DNA of 64,000 nt from Paraglaciecola sp. 20A4 (GTDB taxonomy: Bacteria; Pseudomonadota; Gammaproteobacteria; Enterobacterales; Alteromonadaceae): assembly GCF_011378905.1 (NCBI RefSeq), contig NZ_WTPY01000021.1, forward strand, positions 19,593 to 83,592, in the 5' to 3' direction. This document shows, piece after piece, positions 29,210-40,408 of this stretch. The translations under genes and the position numbers were made by a program. The notes under the pieces were generated by a model. It did not search any database. It had not been told where the DNA came from and worked only from the letters and a program-made list of their open reading frames with translations. The stretch's first letter is position 1; every line of letters starts with the position of its first letter.

Positions 29210-32200
29210 CTTCTTGCCTTTCAGTTTCAGTTTTCCAAGTACTTTTTTGGATCCGCTCAAAACGGCCGTAAATATTTTGTGCAAGGCACCCCAGCGCTGA
29301 TGTACACGCCATTTCATTTCCCTGCTCGTCCACTTTGATTACAGCCGACGCACATTCTGTACCTAAGCACACAACTGGTTGCAGAATATCTTCAATCAAG
29401 ATCTTAGTATCTGGGGCGATACCTGTTTGCTTCAGGTCTGCATATCGATCTTGATGGGTCGTTTGATCATCATTATTTGAATCAACCACCGCATTACCAT
29501 TAACCAATGTCACTAAGTACGCTCGGCTATTACCACTTGGCGGTGCGCACAGACTGTCGTTGGCGGTTGCAGGTAGATATGTGGTAAAAAACACCTGATA
29601 ATTCAATATTAAAGGAGATGCCAAGACCTTCTCTCCACCACTGCCAAGATCCACCAACCATCCGGCTTGACTGGCAAAAAGTTCTGCTTGGGCTGCTTTC
29701 ACTGTCTCATCAGTTGACGTAAGTAAATGATCGCTAGCATCGTACAAACTGCTTCGCGTAAAGGCACTTTCAGGTAAAACATATTCCCCCTGTTCATCAA
29801 CCGTAAAAATACCGAAGTCTTTAAGCATAAAAAAACTGTCTTGGATCTGCGAATTCAAAGGGTGTGCTCGATATCCAGAACCTATTGCCACCGCATAAAA
29901 GTTGTTCTCCGTATTGCTTATCTGCGCAACATCGGGCGCGTAATAAAAGCGACGATTGTCTTGTGCTAGGTCGCCGCCAAAATCGGCAAGTAATCCTCCG
30001 CTAACCAGCTCACTTCGTTCCGCGCCGTTATGTATATCAAGTCGAAACAGTTGGCCGCCAAGATCCCCCACATACATATGATCGGCCAACCCGTCGTTAT
30101 CTCTGTCTATCACCGAAATACGCGCAGGGATACTGTATTGCATATTACTTAACAGCAAATCTGCCTCGCTATTGCTAGCTGACCATATTAAGTCACCGTT
30201 ATCCGCGTCTACGATGAAAACAGCATTACCTACATTGTCTGCGCTGCGCGCGATTTTATTATCTTGTTCAACATCATAACCCCCACCGAAAATCAGCACG
30301 TTGCGTACTATTTCTCCGAGTTTTATTTTAGTCACTGTCGGTCTAGACCAAGACTGACCAAGCTTTTCAAATCCGCTGCTGCCACCAATAATTTGATCCA
30401 CCAAGATTGGGTTTGTTTTACTCGTAATATCAAATATGTAGTAATTTCTGCCACCTCTTCTCATGCCTACATACAGGTAGATTTTTTCATCAAAATAACG
30501 TAGAACCAAATCACCATCTAAACCATAAATATGGTTTGACGTGGTGTTCTCTCGATAGAACTCATGTAAATTAGTCAGTAGCGCTTGAGGAATGACGGCA
30601 AAATTTTCACTGCCGGTTTGCGCATCAAATGAATGTAAAAAACCTTGGTTTGTCGCCACAAAAACAGCGCTATCCGATGCAGAATAATTAACGATCACTG
30701 GCTGGGAATGAATAGGGTCCCCCATTTGCAAGCGCACATCGGCGGTATCGCCATCACCATCGTCATCTTTTAAATCTACACCTCTGACCCATTTAAGAAG
30801 ATTACTACGCACCGTACTGACATCGTCAAGCATATCAATGCCTAAGGCTTGAGCAGTGATATTACTGTTATTTTCATGAACTCGGTTGTCGGTATTTGCT
30901 ATTGCCCCTGAAGTAGTAAAAGTAAACACGTTACGCGACAGACTCATTTTGCTCGCTGACCCGCCCTGACGCACATCATTACCATCGGTCAGTACAGACC
31001 AATAACTATGTGCCTGCTCTGAGAAAAAACCATTACCATCATCTATTGCAGAAAGGCCATTCTTATCAAGAATAGTGTCTCCATCAATCTTATATTTTTT
31101 CAGGTTGCCGGGCCAGTTACTCCCTTCAGAAGGTTTGAACAATGCAAAATACAGTTCATCTTTATGCGTCAATCGGTTTAATTGATTCACGGCCACGCCG
31201 GGGGAAACAAATGTAGCGTTAACGTCTTTCACCGTTTTCAAAATAGACTGAAATGCACCGAGTAATTCGTTGCTGTCATCCGCTTGGTAGAATCCTCCGC
31301 CGCCTTGCAACGCCATTTGATTTAAAAAGCTATTCGCTTGAACATTTGCGGCAAAGCCAATCGTATGCGTAATAATCCGGCTGCCAATCGCTGACTCTTC
31401 AGAATCAGCTACATTTCTGACAAGACTCAATCCGCATTTTTCGCCACCACTTCCTGTGCAGGTTGTATTTAACAGAGTCTCGATTTGATCAACACTGTGG
31501 TTATTATTGGCTTCACCATCAGAGAGCAAAACGATGTGGTTATTGACCTGACATTGGCGGTCAGTAACAGGTGATATATAACTCGCCCCTTGCGGAATTT
31601 GTTGCGTGATACAATTTGAAGAGTTTAAATTGTCTTCCTCACAACCTGAAGGCAAAGAGACGTCTTGCCCTACGTATGACAAACGATGGCTAACCCGAGT
31701 ATTACGGCGCACGGTATTGGAAACAGAACTATTACCACGGGTTAAACCATAATCAACGCCCAAACCACCGTAATACAACACCCCTTCATATAATGTATCA
31801 ACAATAGGCGTGTAACCACTTGCACTTAATTCATCTACTTTGCTAACAAGATGTTCGCGCACGGTAGAGGTTTGACCCGGTGTCGCTTGGCCTTGAAATT
31901 CAACCACCAACTTTACAGCACCAGATGGTCGTTCTGAGTACGTATAAGTGCCGCGATATTGACTGAAGTCTGACAAAATAAACATCATGTCATTACCTGA
32001 CTGCCAATCCCCCCGATTAACCAGTTGATTTACGATGTTCGCCACCGACGGACTTTGGTAATTTCGATTTCGATACCAGCGCGGTATTCCACTCCAAGTT
32101 ATAGCCGCGGTCTTAGATTTGTTTTTTAGCAAATAGCGGGGATAATTTCTGAAACTACTAGGATCTGCCTCATTCGCCGCTTGAATGGTCATTGCGGCAT

Positions 32201-33278
32201 TATTATTTTCACTGTTTTGATAGGCGGTAAATTCGAGATAAGCGTTACTGACTACTGCGCCTTGAGGCAAGGCAATATTGCGAAATCGTAAGCCCACATA
32301 ATCGTTACTGTTGGGATAGAACGACAGTTCGCTTCCTGTGGACTGATAACCATTTTCACGTTCTTCGGCATTATTAGACTGACTATCAATTTGATATGTT
32401 AAATCACCAGTAATACACCCAGTGGCAGTTGTTTCGTCATAGACCACAATTAACTGGGGCGATAATCCCCCCCCTTGCTCAAAACTGTCTGCGACTCGAT
32501 TACTTTGCGTACTCAAGCCTTGTGTCGTCAATATAATGTTGAGATCATTCCCCCCACACCAATCGGCTTGGTCAACCACCTCTTGAATGACCGAGCTTAT
32601 ATCAGTAGAGGCAACCGTATCACCAACCGATGGCCAATCATTATCTTGCTCCCATATAACCTGGTTAGAAGTAGTAACACGATGACTAATATTCTGCTGA
32701 GTGTTATTGAAGGTTGTCGCATCCGGAGTCCGTTCAGCCCCTATCTGAATACGTGTGGCTGACGCATCATAACCCAGCGAACTAAACCGTAGGTACGCGC
32801 TAGTCACAGTAGCCCCCTGGGGAATATGCAAAGCTTGATACCGCAACCCCATATAAATTTGTTCGCTACCTAATGACAAGGGCAACATACTTTCTGACAC
32901 GCTCACCGAGCCAGAACGCTCGACCGCGTCATCGGAGCCTTGCACAATGGGCGTAATAAGTTCCGGTGAAACAGTGTCATCGATAGGGCGCACTGGATAT
33001 AATATCGGGCCGCCATAGTCTGAAAAACGCATCAAGCCCGCATTGACGTTTGTTACTGACCGCAAGGTTTCTTTTAAGGCATTTTGTACCCGCAGCATAC
33101 GTGATTCGTTGGTATCATCAGTAGCGGTCATACTCCCGGATGTATCCATAATAAACAGTACGTTAGGATCGTATTTTACTTGTTCAGTACTGGCGCCGAA
33201 GTAAATTTCTAAATCATCTGCCAATACCCGCAAAGGTAAACTTAAGCAAAATAGTAGGAATAACAGCTTAAATTTCAT
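29202..33278 (-). CDS. pilY1: PilY1-type pilus tip adhesin/assembly factor
   Basis: A 1358-residue protein from ATG 33278, which has AGGAGG 6 bp upstream; the frame runs 44 codons further but into pilX. Signal peptide is about 1-20. A von Willebrand A domain begins DPNVLFIMDTSGSM with the MIDAS DTSGS at 45-49 and resumes near residue 465 (YTPIVDTLYE, then IVLLSDGEANNN). Between these lie two similar domains, each with an LRF/LRY..IPQGA-type strand pair and a WxxGNDxxxIL ending. The C-terminal half is the PilY1 propeller (GDPIHSQPVIVNY, DRDNDGLADHMYVGDLGGQL) with a calcium loop. It would sit at the pilus tip and regulate retraction. Confidence 0.93.
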   Translation of the reverse strand: MKFKLLFLLFCLSLPLRVLADDLEIYFGASTEQVKYDPNVLFIMDTSGSMTATDDTNESRMLRVQNALKETLRSVTNVNAGLMRFSDYGGPILYPVRPIDDTVSPELITPIVQGSDDAVERSGSVSVSESMLPLSLGSEQIYMGLRYQALHIPQGATVTSAYLRFSSLGYDASATRIQIGAERTPDATTFNNTQQNISHRVTTSNQVIWEQDNDWPSVGDTVASTDISSVIQEVVDQADWCGGNDLNIILTTQGLSTQSNRVADSFEQGGGLSPQLIVVYDETTATGCITGDLTYQIDSQSNNAEERENGYQSTGSELSFYPNSNDYVGLRFRNIALPQGAVVSNAYLEFTAYQNSENNNAAMTIQAANEADPSSFRNYPRYLLKNKSKTAAITWSGIPRWYRNRNYQSPSVANIVNQLVNRGDWQSGNDMMFILSDFSQYRGTYTYSERPSGAVKLVVEFQGQATPGQTSTVREHLVSKVDELSASGYTPIVDTLYEGVLYYGGLGVDYGLTRGNSSVSNTVRRNTRVSHRLSYVGQDVSLPSGCEEDNLNSSNCITQQIPQGASYISPVTDRQCQVNNHIVLLSDGEANNNHSVDQIETLLNTTCTGSGGEKCGLSLVRNVADSEESAIGSRIITHTIGFAANVQANSFLNQMALQGGGGFYQADDSNELLGAFQSILKTVKDVNATFVSPGVAVNQLNRLTHKDELYFALFKPSEGSNWPGNLKKYKIDGDTILDKNGLSAIDDGNGFFSEQAHSYWSVLTDGNDVRQGGSASKMSLSRNVFTFTTSGAIANTDNRVHENNSNITAQALGIDMLDDVSTVRSNLLKWVRGVDLKDDDGDGDTADVRLQMGDPIHSQPVIVNYSASDSAVFVATNQGFLHSFDAQTGSENFAVIPQALLTNLHEFYRENTTSNHIYGLDGDLVLRYFDEKIYLYVGMRRGGRNYYIFDITSKTNPILVDQIIGGSSGFEKLGQSWSRPTVTKIKLGEIVRNVLIFGGGYDVEQDNKIARSADNVGNAVFIVDADNGDLIWSASNSEADLLLSNMQYSIPARISVIDRDNDGLADHMYVGDLGGQLFRLDIHNGAERSELVSGGLLADFGGDLAQDNRRFYYAPDVAQISNTENNFYAVAIGSGYRAHPLNSQIQDSFFMLKDFGIFTVDEQGEYVLPESAFTRSSLYDASDHLLTSTDETVKAAQAELFASQAGWLVDLGSGGEKVLASPLILNYQVFFTTYLPATANDSLCAPPSGNSRAYLVTLVNGNAVVDSNNDDQTTHQDRYADLKQTGIAPDTKILIEDILQPVVCLGTECASAVIKVDEQGNEMACTSALGCLAQNIYGRFERIQKSTWKTETERQEDE

Positions 33279-33291
33279 CTCGCCCCTCCTA

Positions 33292-33894
33292 TTATTGTGA
33301 TGCTGGTGCAAGTACGGCGGCTGTAAGACTATTCGCCACAATAGCGCGACTACCTTGCATCTGGCCGCACCCTTTAACGATAAAAATATGGCAAGTAATG
33401 TGACTACCACTGATCACGTTACTTGAGCCTAAACACGCCTGCTCTCGAACATAAGCTGTGCGAGACCAACTATCAATCGGCGGACTCGTATCGTAATGCC
33501 CCTCAGCTTGATGCTGCGTACCTGGTATAAGACCGCTACTCGTAACGCGTCTGTTAGTCCAACTTTCATCGTCTTGGCATCGCAGGGTTTGATTCTGAAT
33601 ATCTAATGCTGCCTTTTGACGGGCCTGTGACAAAGGATCAGTCATGGCGATATCGCTTATCACTGTACTATCTTCTGATTCAAAAACGACTCCTGCTATT
33701 GCCGCTTCTGCGGCGTCAAAGGCGAGTGTTTGAGTTTGTAATGAAACCGCCATCTTATTTTGTAATAGTCCACTTGATACAGATGCAATCCCTAGCACCG
33801 TCAAGCTAACAAGTACTAAAAGGGCAAAAACCATGACCAACCCGCCTTGCTTGGTTAGCCCCGCAGGATTTTTATTAAAATACACCTTGCTCAT
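33292..33894 (-). CDS. pilX: PilX-type minor pilin
   Basis: A 200-residue protein. The N-terminus TKQGGLVMVFALLVLVSLTVLGIASV is the PilX helix, and AFDAAEAAIAGVVFE is the conserved AAEAA segment. Four cysteines lie in the C-terminal half. It starts 4 bp inside the pilW stop and ends 13 bp before pilY1, consistent with one operon in which these proteins form the priming tip complex. Confidence 0.85.
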   Translation of the reverse strand: MSKVYFNKNPAGLTKQGGLVMVFALLVLVSLTVLGIASVSSGLLQNKMAVSLQTQTLAFDAAEAAIAGVVFESEDSTVISDIAMTDPLSQARQKAALDIQNQTLRCQDDESWTNRRVTSSGLIPGTQHQAEGHYDTSPPIDSWSRTAYVREQACLGSSNVISGSHITCHIFIVKGCGQMQGSRAIVANSLTAAVLAPASQ

Positions 33895-34802
33895 AACTTT
33901 CTATTTCGCATAGTGTTTTTCATATTGCGCAAGGTTATTGTGGTTTCAAACGATTTAAACAATCCGTTACCAATGGGGGTGACAGCTGCTTCATTTAATA
34001 ATCTATGTGCGCGATTCGTGGTCAACTTTACTTGACCATCTCCGCGTAATAGTAATGCAAATCGAAGTGCAACCACTTGACTGCCGTTGGTTAAAAATAC
34101 GCCCAACTCATCAGCTCGAACATAGCGTACTGGTCTGCCTGAGTTGTTCGCTAATAAAGGACTTGTGATGCCGTACAATGCCTGGAAGCTATAAACATCA
34201 TCCAGAATAATCTCAGCGTTATTATCGATAAGATCGTTGCTCGGTAATTTACCCCTTAGTACACGCCCATCAAAGCCTCGACAACGTAGTGCATTATTTT
34301 GCACAAAATAATGATTCACCACGTAAAACTCATCCCCTTGGGCGTAGCCTAAATGATTGCCGCGACAATCAGCACTCGCTTGCAAACCCACAACAAGAGA
34401 ATCATTAGCGCCTGCAATACCTTGGGATGTGCCCAATTCAGGCATAGAGATAAAATCGCCGGCTAATACGATAGGATGATTTCGTACAAAGCTAGCCTCT
34501 TCAACCACATCAACGGCGGTATTTAGCTTAGGCTCAAGTAAATCATAACGTCCAGTCATCAATGTATCTTGGCGCAGTCGACTAATAGCGAAACGACCGT
34601 TCTCTTGTACCGATGTGACGGCTTGATTTATTCCTTGAGTAACCCGTGAGCTGACCATCACCTGGATAACGGCACCAGATATCACTAGCCCTAACGCTAA
34701 TGCGATCATCAACTCAATTAACGTAAAGCCAGACTGATATTGGCACTGTGATTGGCTAGACGCATGAGTCACGATCACAAGGTTAAGTCCAGTGTCACGC
34801 AA
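33891..34802 (-). CDS. pilW: PilW-type minor prepilin
   Basis: A 303-residue protein. The leader QYQSG/FTLIELMIALALGLVISGAV has Gly-1 and Glu+5. NGRFAISRLRQDTLMTGRYDLL is the PilW family feature, and a Cys pair appears at ASADCRG and ALRCRGFDG. It overlaps pilV by 28 bp and pilX by 4 bp. Confidence 0.85.
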   Translation of the reverse strand: MRDTGLNLVIVTHASSQSQCQYQSGFTLIELMIALALGLVISGAVIQVMVSSRVTQGINQAVTSVQENGRFAISRLRQDTLMTGRYDLLEPKLNTAVDVVEEASFVRNHPIVLAGDFISMPELGTSQGIAGANDSLVVGLQASADCRGNHLGYAQGDEFYVVNHYFVQNNALRCRGFDGRVLRGKLPSNDLIDNNAEIILDDVYSFQALYGITSPLLANNSGRPVRYVRADELGVFLTNGSQVVALRFALLLRGDGQVKLTTNRAHRLLNEAAVTPIGNGLFKSFETTITLRNMKNTMRNRKL

Positions 34803-35401
34803 TCATGTGGAGTATCTTTGTTGGCGTTGCATTCAGTATTAAGGACTCGCTGTTGGTTTTGCCAATTTACAACTGGCCAAGCCACCATAATTTGCTGTCT
34901 AGAACCTGCGCTGCAGCTGTCCCCATCAAGTAAGTTATTGTCATCGCAGGTTAATGAGATCGATAGATTGGGCGCTGCAGAAGTTACTGCGCAAGATACT
35001 TCGTAGCCATCAAATAGTGCAAACTGTGTTGCCGTACATTGATTTTGTTGGCAATTTGGAATGCTGGCAGGCATTGCTAGGCAAAAACACGCATGCGGTA
35101 ACGCTCCCGAATCACAAGTCAAGGTGGCAAAATTGTAAACGTCATCGATAAAATATTGATTATCTACCACTAAGCCTGTCCCATTTAGAGAGGGAGCGGC
35201 AACGGCGCGCAAGCGCTCACTGAATTGCTGAACAACTTGTACCGCTTGGCTACGATGCAGTGCATCGGCATTAGAAAACGCACTAACAAACTGCAGGGAC
35301 GCGACGCCCAACAAACCTACAGATAAGATAAAGAGTGTCACTAAAATCTCGACCATACCCACACCTTGCATATGCTGCAATGAAGGCAATGTCGGTCTCA
35401 A
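34775..35401 (-). CDS. pilV: PilV-type minor prepilin
   Basis: A 208-residue protein starting at TTG; an ATG ten codons in is an alternative. The leader QHMQG/VGMVEILVTLFILSVGLLGVA has Gly-1 and Glu+5. QAVQVVQQFSERLRA is a PilV pattern, and the cysteine-rich mid-section (TCDSG, HACFCLAM, NCQQNQC) suggests disulfides. It is the first gene of the pilV-W-X-Y1-E operon, so its promoter should be in the 220-bp gap to ispH. Confidence 0.82.
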   Translation of the reverse strand: MRPTLPSLQHMQGVGMVEILVTLFILSVGLLGVASLQFVSAFSNADALHRSQAVQVVQQFSERLRAVAAPSLNGTGLVVDNQYFIDDVYNFATLTCDSGALPHACFCLAMPASIPNCQQNQCTATQFALFDGYEVSCAVTSAAPNLSISLTCDDNNLLDGDSCSAGSRQQIMVAWPVVNWQNQQRVLNTECNANKDTPHDCVTLDLTL

Positions 35402-35621
35402 ATTAAAATGCAGGATGTCAGATTCGATAGCAGCTCGCCACTGGCGTATTGGTCATGCTGAAGCTTAGCGCACTAATACGCAACTTTGGTTATCGACTTT
35501 AGGCTAAAGGTATAAATGCACGGGGCTAACGTGATACTAAAATGAGAGATGTGAATGACTGAGACATAACGACGCTAACGAAGAATTAGACTCTCTTCAT
35601 TAGCGTGCATAATTTACGAGG

Positions 35622-36566
35622 TTAGCTAACTTGTTTTACCCGTAGCTCTTTAGGGACCGCAAACTCAATATTTTCTGGACGTCCTGCGCGCTCATGAGCA
35701 TCTGTTGCTCCCCAAAGCTTCAAGCGTTCAACCACACCTTGCACCAACACTTCAGGTGCAGATGCTCCTGCAGTCACACCAATATTCTTCGCCTCGTTCA
35801 ACCATTCTTTTTGAATACAATCAGCATCGGCAATTAGGTGAGCTTTAGCACCAATTTTCTGCGCTAGCTCACGTAATCGGTTTGAGTTTGAACTATTTTG
35901 TGCCCCAACCACTAGCAGCACATCGCAATCAGCTGCAAGCTCGCGAACCGAATCTTGACGGTTTTGTGTGGCATAACAGATATCATCTTTACGCGGGCCT
36001 TGAATAGCCGGAAATTTAGCCCTCAGTGCATCAATAACATCGGCAGTGTCATCCACCGACAAGGTCGTCTGGCTGCAGTAATATAAGGCTGTGGCGTTTT
36101 TCACCACCAAACTTGCAACATCATCTACTGATTCAACAAGATAAATTCCGCCATTAGGATTGTCATATTGGCCCATCGTACCCTCGACTTCAGGGTGACC
36201 TTGGTGACCAATCAGCACGCATTCCGTCCCCTTTGAACTAGCACGCATAACTTCCATATGTACTTTGGTGACTAATGGGCAAGTGGCATCAAACACCTTT
36301 AAACCACGTGCGCTAGCTTCATTACGTACCGCTTGAGATACACCATGAGCAGAGAAAATCACTATGCTATCGTCGGGCACCTCATTTAACTCATCAACAA
36401 ATACAGCGCCGCGCTCTTTAAGACCATCAACTACAAATTTATTGTGTACCACTTCATGACGCACAAAAATGGGCGGTGAAAAAATTTCCAGAGCTCGCTC
36501 AACAATAGTGATGGCTCGGTCAACGCCAGCACAAAAGCCTCGAGGGTTAGCCAAATGAATTTGCAT
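35622..36566 (-). CDS. ispH: 4-hydroxy-3-methylbut-2-enyl diphosphate reductase
   Basis: A 314-residue [4Fe-4S] enzyme, last step of the MEP isoprenoid pathway. Cluster ligands Cys12 ([11 protein letters not shown]), Cys96 ([11 protein letters not shown]) and Cys197 ([11 protein letters not shown]) are present, with the catalytic Glu126 in HPEVEGT. All numbers match E. coli. It ends the ileS-lspA-fkpB-ispH run. Confidence 0.98.
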   Translation of the reverse strand: MQIHLANPRGFCAGVDRAITIVERALEIFSPPIFVRHEVVHNKFVVDGLKERGAVFVDELNEVPDDSIVIFSAHGVSQAVRNEASARGLKVFDATCPLVTKVHMEVMRASSKGTECVLIGHQGHPEVEGTMGQYDNPNGGIYLVESVDDVASLVVKNATALYYCSQTTLSVDDTADVIDALRAKFPAIQGPRKDDICYATQNRQDSVRELAADCDVLLVVGAQNSSNSNRLRELAQKIGAKAHLIADADCIQKEWLNEAKNIGVTAGASAPEVLVQGVVERLKLWGATDAHERAGRPENIEFAVPKELRVKQVS

Positions 36567-36615
36567 AATGTTTCCTAGTTTTTACTATGGTCAAAGATCA
36601 ACGTGTTTTAGGTAA

Positions 36616-37059
36616 TCAAGCGACCGAAATAATTTCCACGTCAAAGGTAATGGTTTGCCCAGCCAGCGGATGATTAAAATCAACCGTAACTGAAGCCCCT
36701 GCTACCGAACGAATAATACCAGGCAACTCACTACCATCTGGTTGAGAAAAGGTCATGATCATTCCCTCTTCTGCTGGCGTATCGCCATCGAATTTAGTGC
36801 GATCTAAATGATAGATATTATCCGGATTAGGAAAACCAAAAGCGTCCTCAGGTTCAAGTGTAAATGTTTTCTTGTCTCCGGCGACCAGCCCCAATAAACA
36901 GCCCTCAAAACCTGCCGTTAAATTACCGTCACCAATAACTAACTTAGCAGGTTTATTGTTTACCCGCGTACTATCGGCAGCAGAACCATCTGACAATTTC
37001 AAATCAAAGTGTAGTACCACTTCACTGTTGTCTGTTATGACCACAGATGAATCACTCAT
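36616..37059 (-). CDS. fkpB: FKBP-type peptidyl-prolyl isomerase SlpA
   Basis: A 147-residue small FKBP without the histidine tail of SlyD. VVLHFDLKLSDGSAADST, LVIGDGNLTAGFEGCLLGL and DFNHPLAGQTITFDVEI define it. It is a weak isomerase with chaperone activity. It overlaps lspA by 8 bp and precedes ispH by 49 bp. Confidence 0.95.
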   Translation of the reverse strand: MSDSSVVITDNSEVVLHFDLKLSDGSAADSTRVNNKPAKLVIGDGNLTAGFEGCLLGLVAGDKKTFTLEPEDAFGFPNPDNIYHLDRTKFDGDTPAEEGMIMTFSQPDGSELPGIIRSVAGASVTVDFNHPLAGQTITFDVEIISVA

Positions 37060-37546
37060 TTTCGTTACCCTTATTTTTGAACATATCTACCACTAATAAC
37101 ATTGCGCCTAAACATATCGCACTATCAGCGACATTAAACGCAGGCCAATACCAGTCTTCGTAGTAAAGAACCAAGAAATCAATGACGAAACCATGTAACA
37201 AACGATCAAAAACATTACCAAGCGCACCGCCGATGATCAAACAAAAAGCGACGGGCAATAATACTTGCTGACGCGTAGTTTCTTTCAACCACCATGTCAC
37301 TAACCCGCACACGGCAATCGCGATACCTGTAAATAACCATCGCTGCCAACCACCAGCGTCACTTAGAAAGCTAAACGCCGCTCCGTAGTTATAAACGTGA
37401 GTCAAATTAAAGAACGAAGTGTACTGGATTGCCTGATAAGGCTCTAAATTCGCCACAATCCAATGTTTGGTTACCTGATCGATGATAAATACCACCACCG
37501 ATAACCATATAAAGCGCAGGCCACTTTGTTTAAATAGATTAAGCAT
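37052..37546 (-). CDS. lspA: Lipoprotein signal peptidase (signal peptidase II)
   Basis: A 164-residue inner-membrane aspartyl protease from ATG 37546, which overlaps the ileS stop; ten more upstream codons are open but would make it longer than the family norm. Four membrane segments are visible. The catalytic aspartates lie in [10 protein letters not shown] and FNVADSAI, with NYGAAFSFL and GNVFDRL also conserved. It processes lipoproteins such as the GfcB-like and DUF3192 proteins encoded in this window. Confidence 0.96.
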   Translation of the reverse strand: MLNLFKQSGLRFIWLSVVVFIIDQVTKHWIVANLEPYQAIQYTSFFNLTHVYNYGAAFSFLSDAGGWQRWLFTGIAIAVCGLVTWWLKETTRQQVLLPVAFCLIIGGALGNVFDRLLHGFVIDFLVLYYEDWYWPAFNVADSAICLGAMLLVVDMFKNKGNENE

Positions 37547-40367
37547 AAGCGCGCGTTTCACCTTCACCATCGACATTGGTCACGCAGCGTTTGCATAACT
37601 CAGGGTGGGTTTCATCAGAACCAACATCTTCACGATGATGCCAACAACGAGCACATTTTTTGCCCTCTGAGGCGCTAATATGCAACCATAAACCAGGTAC
37701 TTCGGTTTCTGTTGCATCCGCAGGTTTGCTATCGACTTGCTCAACTGAAGCTGACGAGGTAATAAAAACAAATCGCGCTTCATCTTTTAATTTGGCCAGT
37801 AAGTTAGCCAGTTCTGCCGTCGCATAAATTTTGACTTCAGCTTCTAAAGAACCACCTATCGTTCCCTCTTTACGCGCTAGCTCTATAGTACGGTTAACTT
37901 CGTCTTTAACCGCTAAAACTTGCTGCCAGAAGGCATCACTAAACTCAGTGGTATCAGCCTGAGCGCTTAGCCCTGTATACCATGAACCAGTGAACACGAA
38001 TTCATCTTCTTGCCATGGCATTTCCTGCCAAATCTCTTGAGCAGTAAAACTCGTTATAGGCGCCATCCAGCGAACGAGGGCTTCAACAATATGATACAAA
38101 GCTGATTGACAGGAACGACGCGCATGACTATCACTTTTAGCCGTGTACTGACGATCCTTGATGATATCAAGGTAGAAACTGCCCATTTCAATGGAACAAA
38201 ACTGCATGAGTTTCTGCGTTACAACAAGCATGTCGTAGTCTTCATAAGCTTTTATTATTTCTGCTTGGATCGTATGTGCCCGACTCACCGCCCATTTGTC
38301 TAACTCAACCATGTCAGAAAACGGCACTAAATCTGTTTTAGGATCAAAGCCCGTTAAATTTGCTAGCAAGAAACGAGATGTGTTGCGTATCCGGCGATAA
38401 GCATCTGCGGAACGCTTAAGGATTTCATCAGATACTGCAATTTCACTTCGATAATCCGTTGATGCTACCCATAAACGTAAAATATCTGCGCCAAGCTTGT
38501 TAGTAACCTGTTGGGGTGCAACTGTATTACCCAAAGACTTGGACATCTTTTTGCCTTTACCATCAACGGTAAAACCGTGAGTAAGCACCTGTTTGTAAGG
38601 TGCATGACCTTTGGTGGCGACAGAGGTAATTAACGAAGACATAAACCAACCACGATGCTGATCTGAGCCTTCTAAGTATAAGTCTGCAGCAGCAGGAATA
38701 TCATCTCGTTTATCAACCACAAAGTAGTGGCTAACGCCGGAGTCGAACCATACATCTAAGGTATCAAGTACTTTAACGAAGGTATCAGCATCATCGCCCA
38801 GCATCTCGTGGGTATCAATATCCCACCATGCTTGGATTCCTTTGCTTTCAACAAGCTTGGCAACTTGTTCAATAAGAACATTGGTATTCGGATGTAACTC
38901 GCCTGTGTCTTTGTGAACAAACAACGCAATCGGTACGCCCCAAGTACGCTGACGTGAAATACACCAATCAGGACGGCCTGCCACCATGCTTTCAATGCGG
39001 TTTTCGCCCCATTCAGGGATCCATTGTGTCTTGTGAATTTCTTCAATCGACGCTTTACGCAAGCCATTTTTGTCCATGCTGATAAACCATTGAGGCGTCG
39101 CGCGGAAAATTAACGGCGTTTTATGTCGCCAGCAATGAGGATAGCTATGACTATACTTATAATAATGTACCAACGCACCGCTCTCTCTGAGCACCTCAAC
39201 GACATGGTCGTTGGCTTTAAATACATGCTCACCAGCAAATATTTCAGTGCCCTCTAAATACACACCATTAGCGCCAACAGGGTTAGCCACTTCAAGGTTA
39301 TATTGACGACCCACATTAAAATCTTCGACGCCGTGCCCTGGTGCTGTATGCACACAACCAGTACCTGATTCAGTGGTCACATGATCACCTAGGATAAGCG
39401 GGACGCTAAAGTCATAAAACGGATGCTTTACTTGCATATTTTCAAGGGCTTGGCCTAACGTAACGCCTAGCACCTTACTGTTTTCAAAGCCAAAACGTTT
39501 AAGGCATTCTTCAAGCAAATCGGTCGCTATCACCAGGCGCTCAGAGCCGTTATCAGACTGAACTTGCACTAAACTGTATTCTAGTTCGGGATTCAAGGCT
39601 ATTGCACGGTTTGCGGGTAGCGTCCACGGTGTCGTAGTCCAAATTACCACCGAAATAGTACCTTCACCCAAATCAGCGCCAATAGCATCAAATTTAGCGC
39701 TAAAGTTGGCTTCATCGGCAACATTAAAACGCACATCAATCGACGGTGATACTTTATCCTGATACTCCACTTCAGCTTCCGCTAAAGCTGAGCCGCAATC
39801 TGTACACCAATGAACGGGCTTAAAGCCTTTTTCGAGGTGACCAGAGCGTACGATATTACCTAACTCCCGAATGATGTTGGCTTCAGAACTGAAGTCCATG
39901 GTTTTGTAGGGATTATCCCACTCGCCCAATACACCAAGACGGATAAAGTCGGCCTTTTGACCAGCGATCTGCTTTTCCGCATATTCACGACATTTCTGTC
40001 TAAACTCGGCCGCAGTCACCTTCTTGCCTGGTTTACCAACTTTCTTTTCAACCATTAGTTCGATAGGCAAACCGTGACAATCCCAACCAGGGATATAGGG
40101 CGCATCAAAGTCAGATAATGTCTTTGACTTAACAATCACATCTTTAAGAATCTTATTCACTGCGTGGCCGATATGAATATCGCCATTTGCGTAGGGAGGG
40201 CCATCATGCAAGATAAAAGGTGTTTTGCCTTTTTTAGCGTCGCGGATCTTGTAATATAACGCTTTATTAGTCCAGTCTTGCAGCATTTTAGGCTCGCGCT
40301 GAGCTAAGTTCCCACGCATGGGGAACTCAGTCTCAGGCAAATTCAAAGTATGTTTATAATCACTCAT
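37539..40367 (-). CDS. ileS: Isoleucyl-tRNA synthetase
   Basis: A 942-residue class I synthetase. HIGH is in [19 protein letters not shown] in [11 protein letters not shown], the editing domain contains [13 protein letters not shown], and a C-terminal zinc site has CARCW and CKRC. This is the eukaryote-unlike, mupirocin-sensitive bacterial layout. It is followed by lspA with an 8-bp overlap and preceded by ribF (41 bp). Confidence 0.98.
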   Translation of the reverse strand: MSDYKHTLNLPETEFPMRGNLAQREPKMLQDWTNKALYYKIRDAKKGKTPFILHDGPPYANGDIHIGHAVNKILKDVIVKSKTLSDFDAPYIPGWDCHGLPIELMVEKKVGKPGKKVTAAEFRQKCREYAEKQIAGQKADFIRLGVLGEWDNPYKTMDFSSEANIIRELGNIVRSGHLEKGFKPVHWCTDCGSALAEAEVEYQDKVSPSIDVRFNVADEANFSAKFDAIGADLGEGTISVVIWTTTPWTLPANRAIALNPELEYSLVQVQSDNGSERLVIATDLLEECLKRFGFENSKVLGVTLGQALENMQVKHPFYDFSVPLILGDHVTTESGTGCVHTAPGHGVEDFNVGRQYNLEVANPVGANGVYLEGTEIFAGEHVFKANDHVVEVLRESGALVHYYKYSHSYPHCWRHKTPLIFRATPQWFISMDKNGLRKASIEEIHKTQWIPEWGENRIESMVAGRPDWCISRQRTWGVPIALFVHKDTGELHPNTNVLIEQVAKLVESKGIQAWWDIDTHEMLGDDADTFVKVLDTLDVWFDSGVSHYFVVDKRDDIPAAADLYLEGSDQHRGWFMSSLITSVATKGHAPYKQVLTHGFTVDGKGKKMSKSLGNTVAPQQVTNKLGADILRLWVASTDYRSEIAVSDEILKRSADAYRRIRNTSRFLLANLTGFDPKTDLVPFSDMVELDKWAVSRAHTIQAEIIKAYEDYDMLVVTQKLMQFCSIEMGSFYLDIIKDRQYTAKSDSHARRSCQSALYHIVEALVRWMAPITSFTAQEIWQEMPWQEDEFVFTGSWYTGLSAQADTTEFSDAFWQQVLAVKDEVNRTIELARKEGTIGGSLEAEVKIYATAELANLLAKLKDEARFVFITSSASVEQVDSKPADATETEVPGLWLHISASEGKKCARCWHHREDVGSDETHPELCKRCVTNVDGEGETRAYA

Positions 40368-40408
40368 TGATTGCTAAATCCAAAATCGTCGTTATTTGTC
40401 ATTAAATT

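Noticed and set aside
33279..33410. 44-codon N-terminal extension of pilY1
   Set aside because: It lies within pilX coding sequence; the ATG at 33278 has AGGAGG and begins a proper signal peptide.
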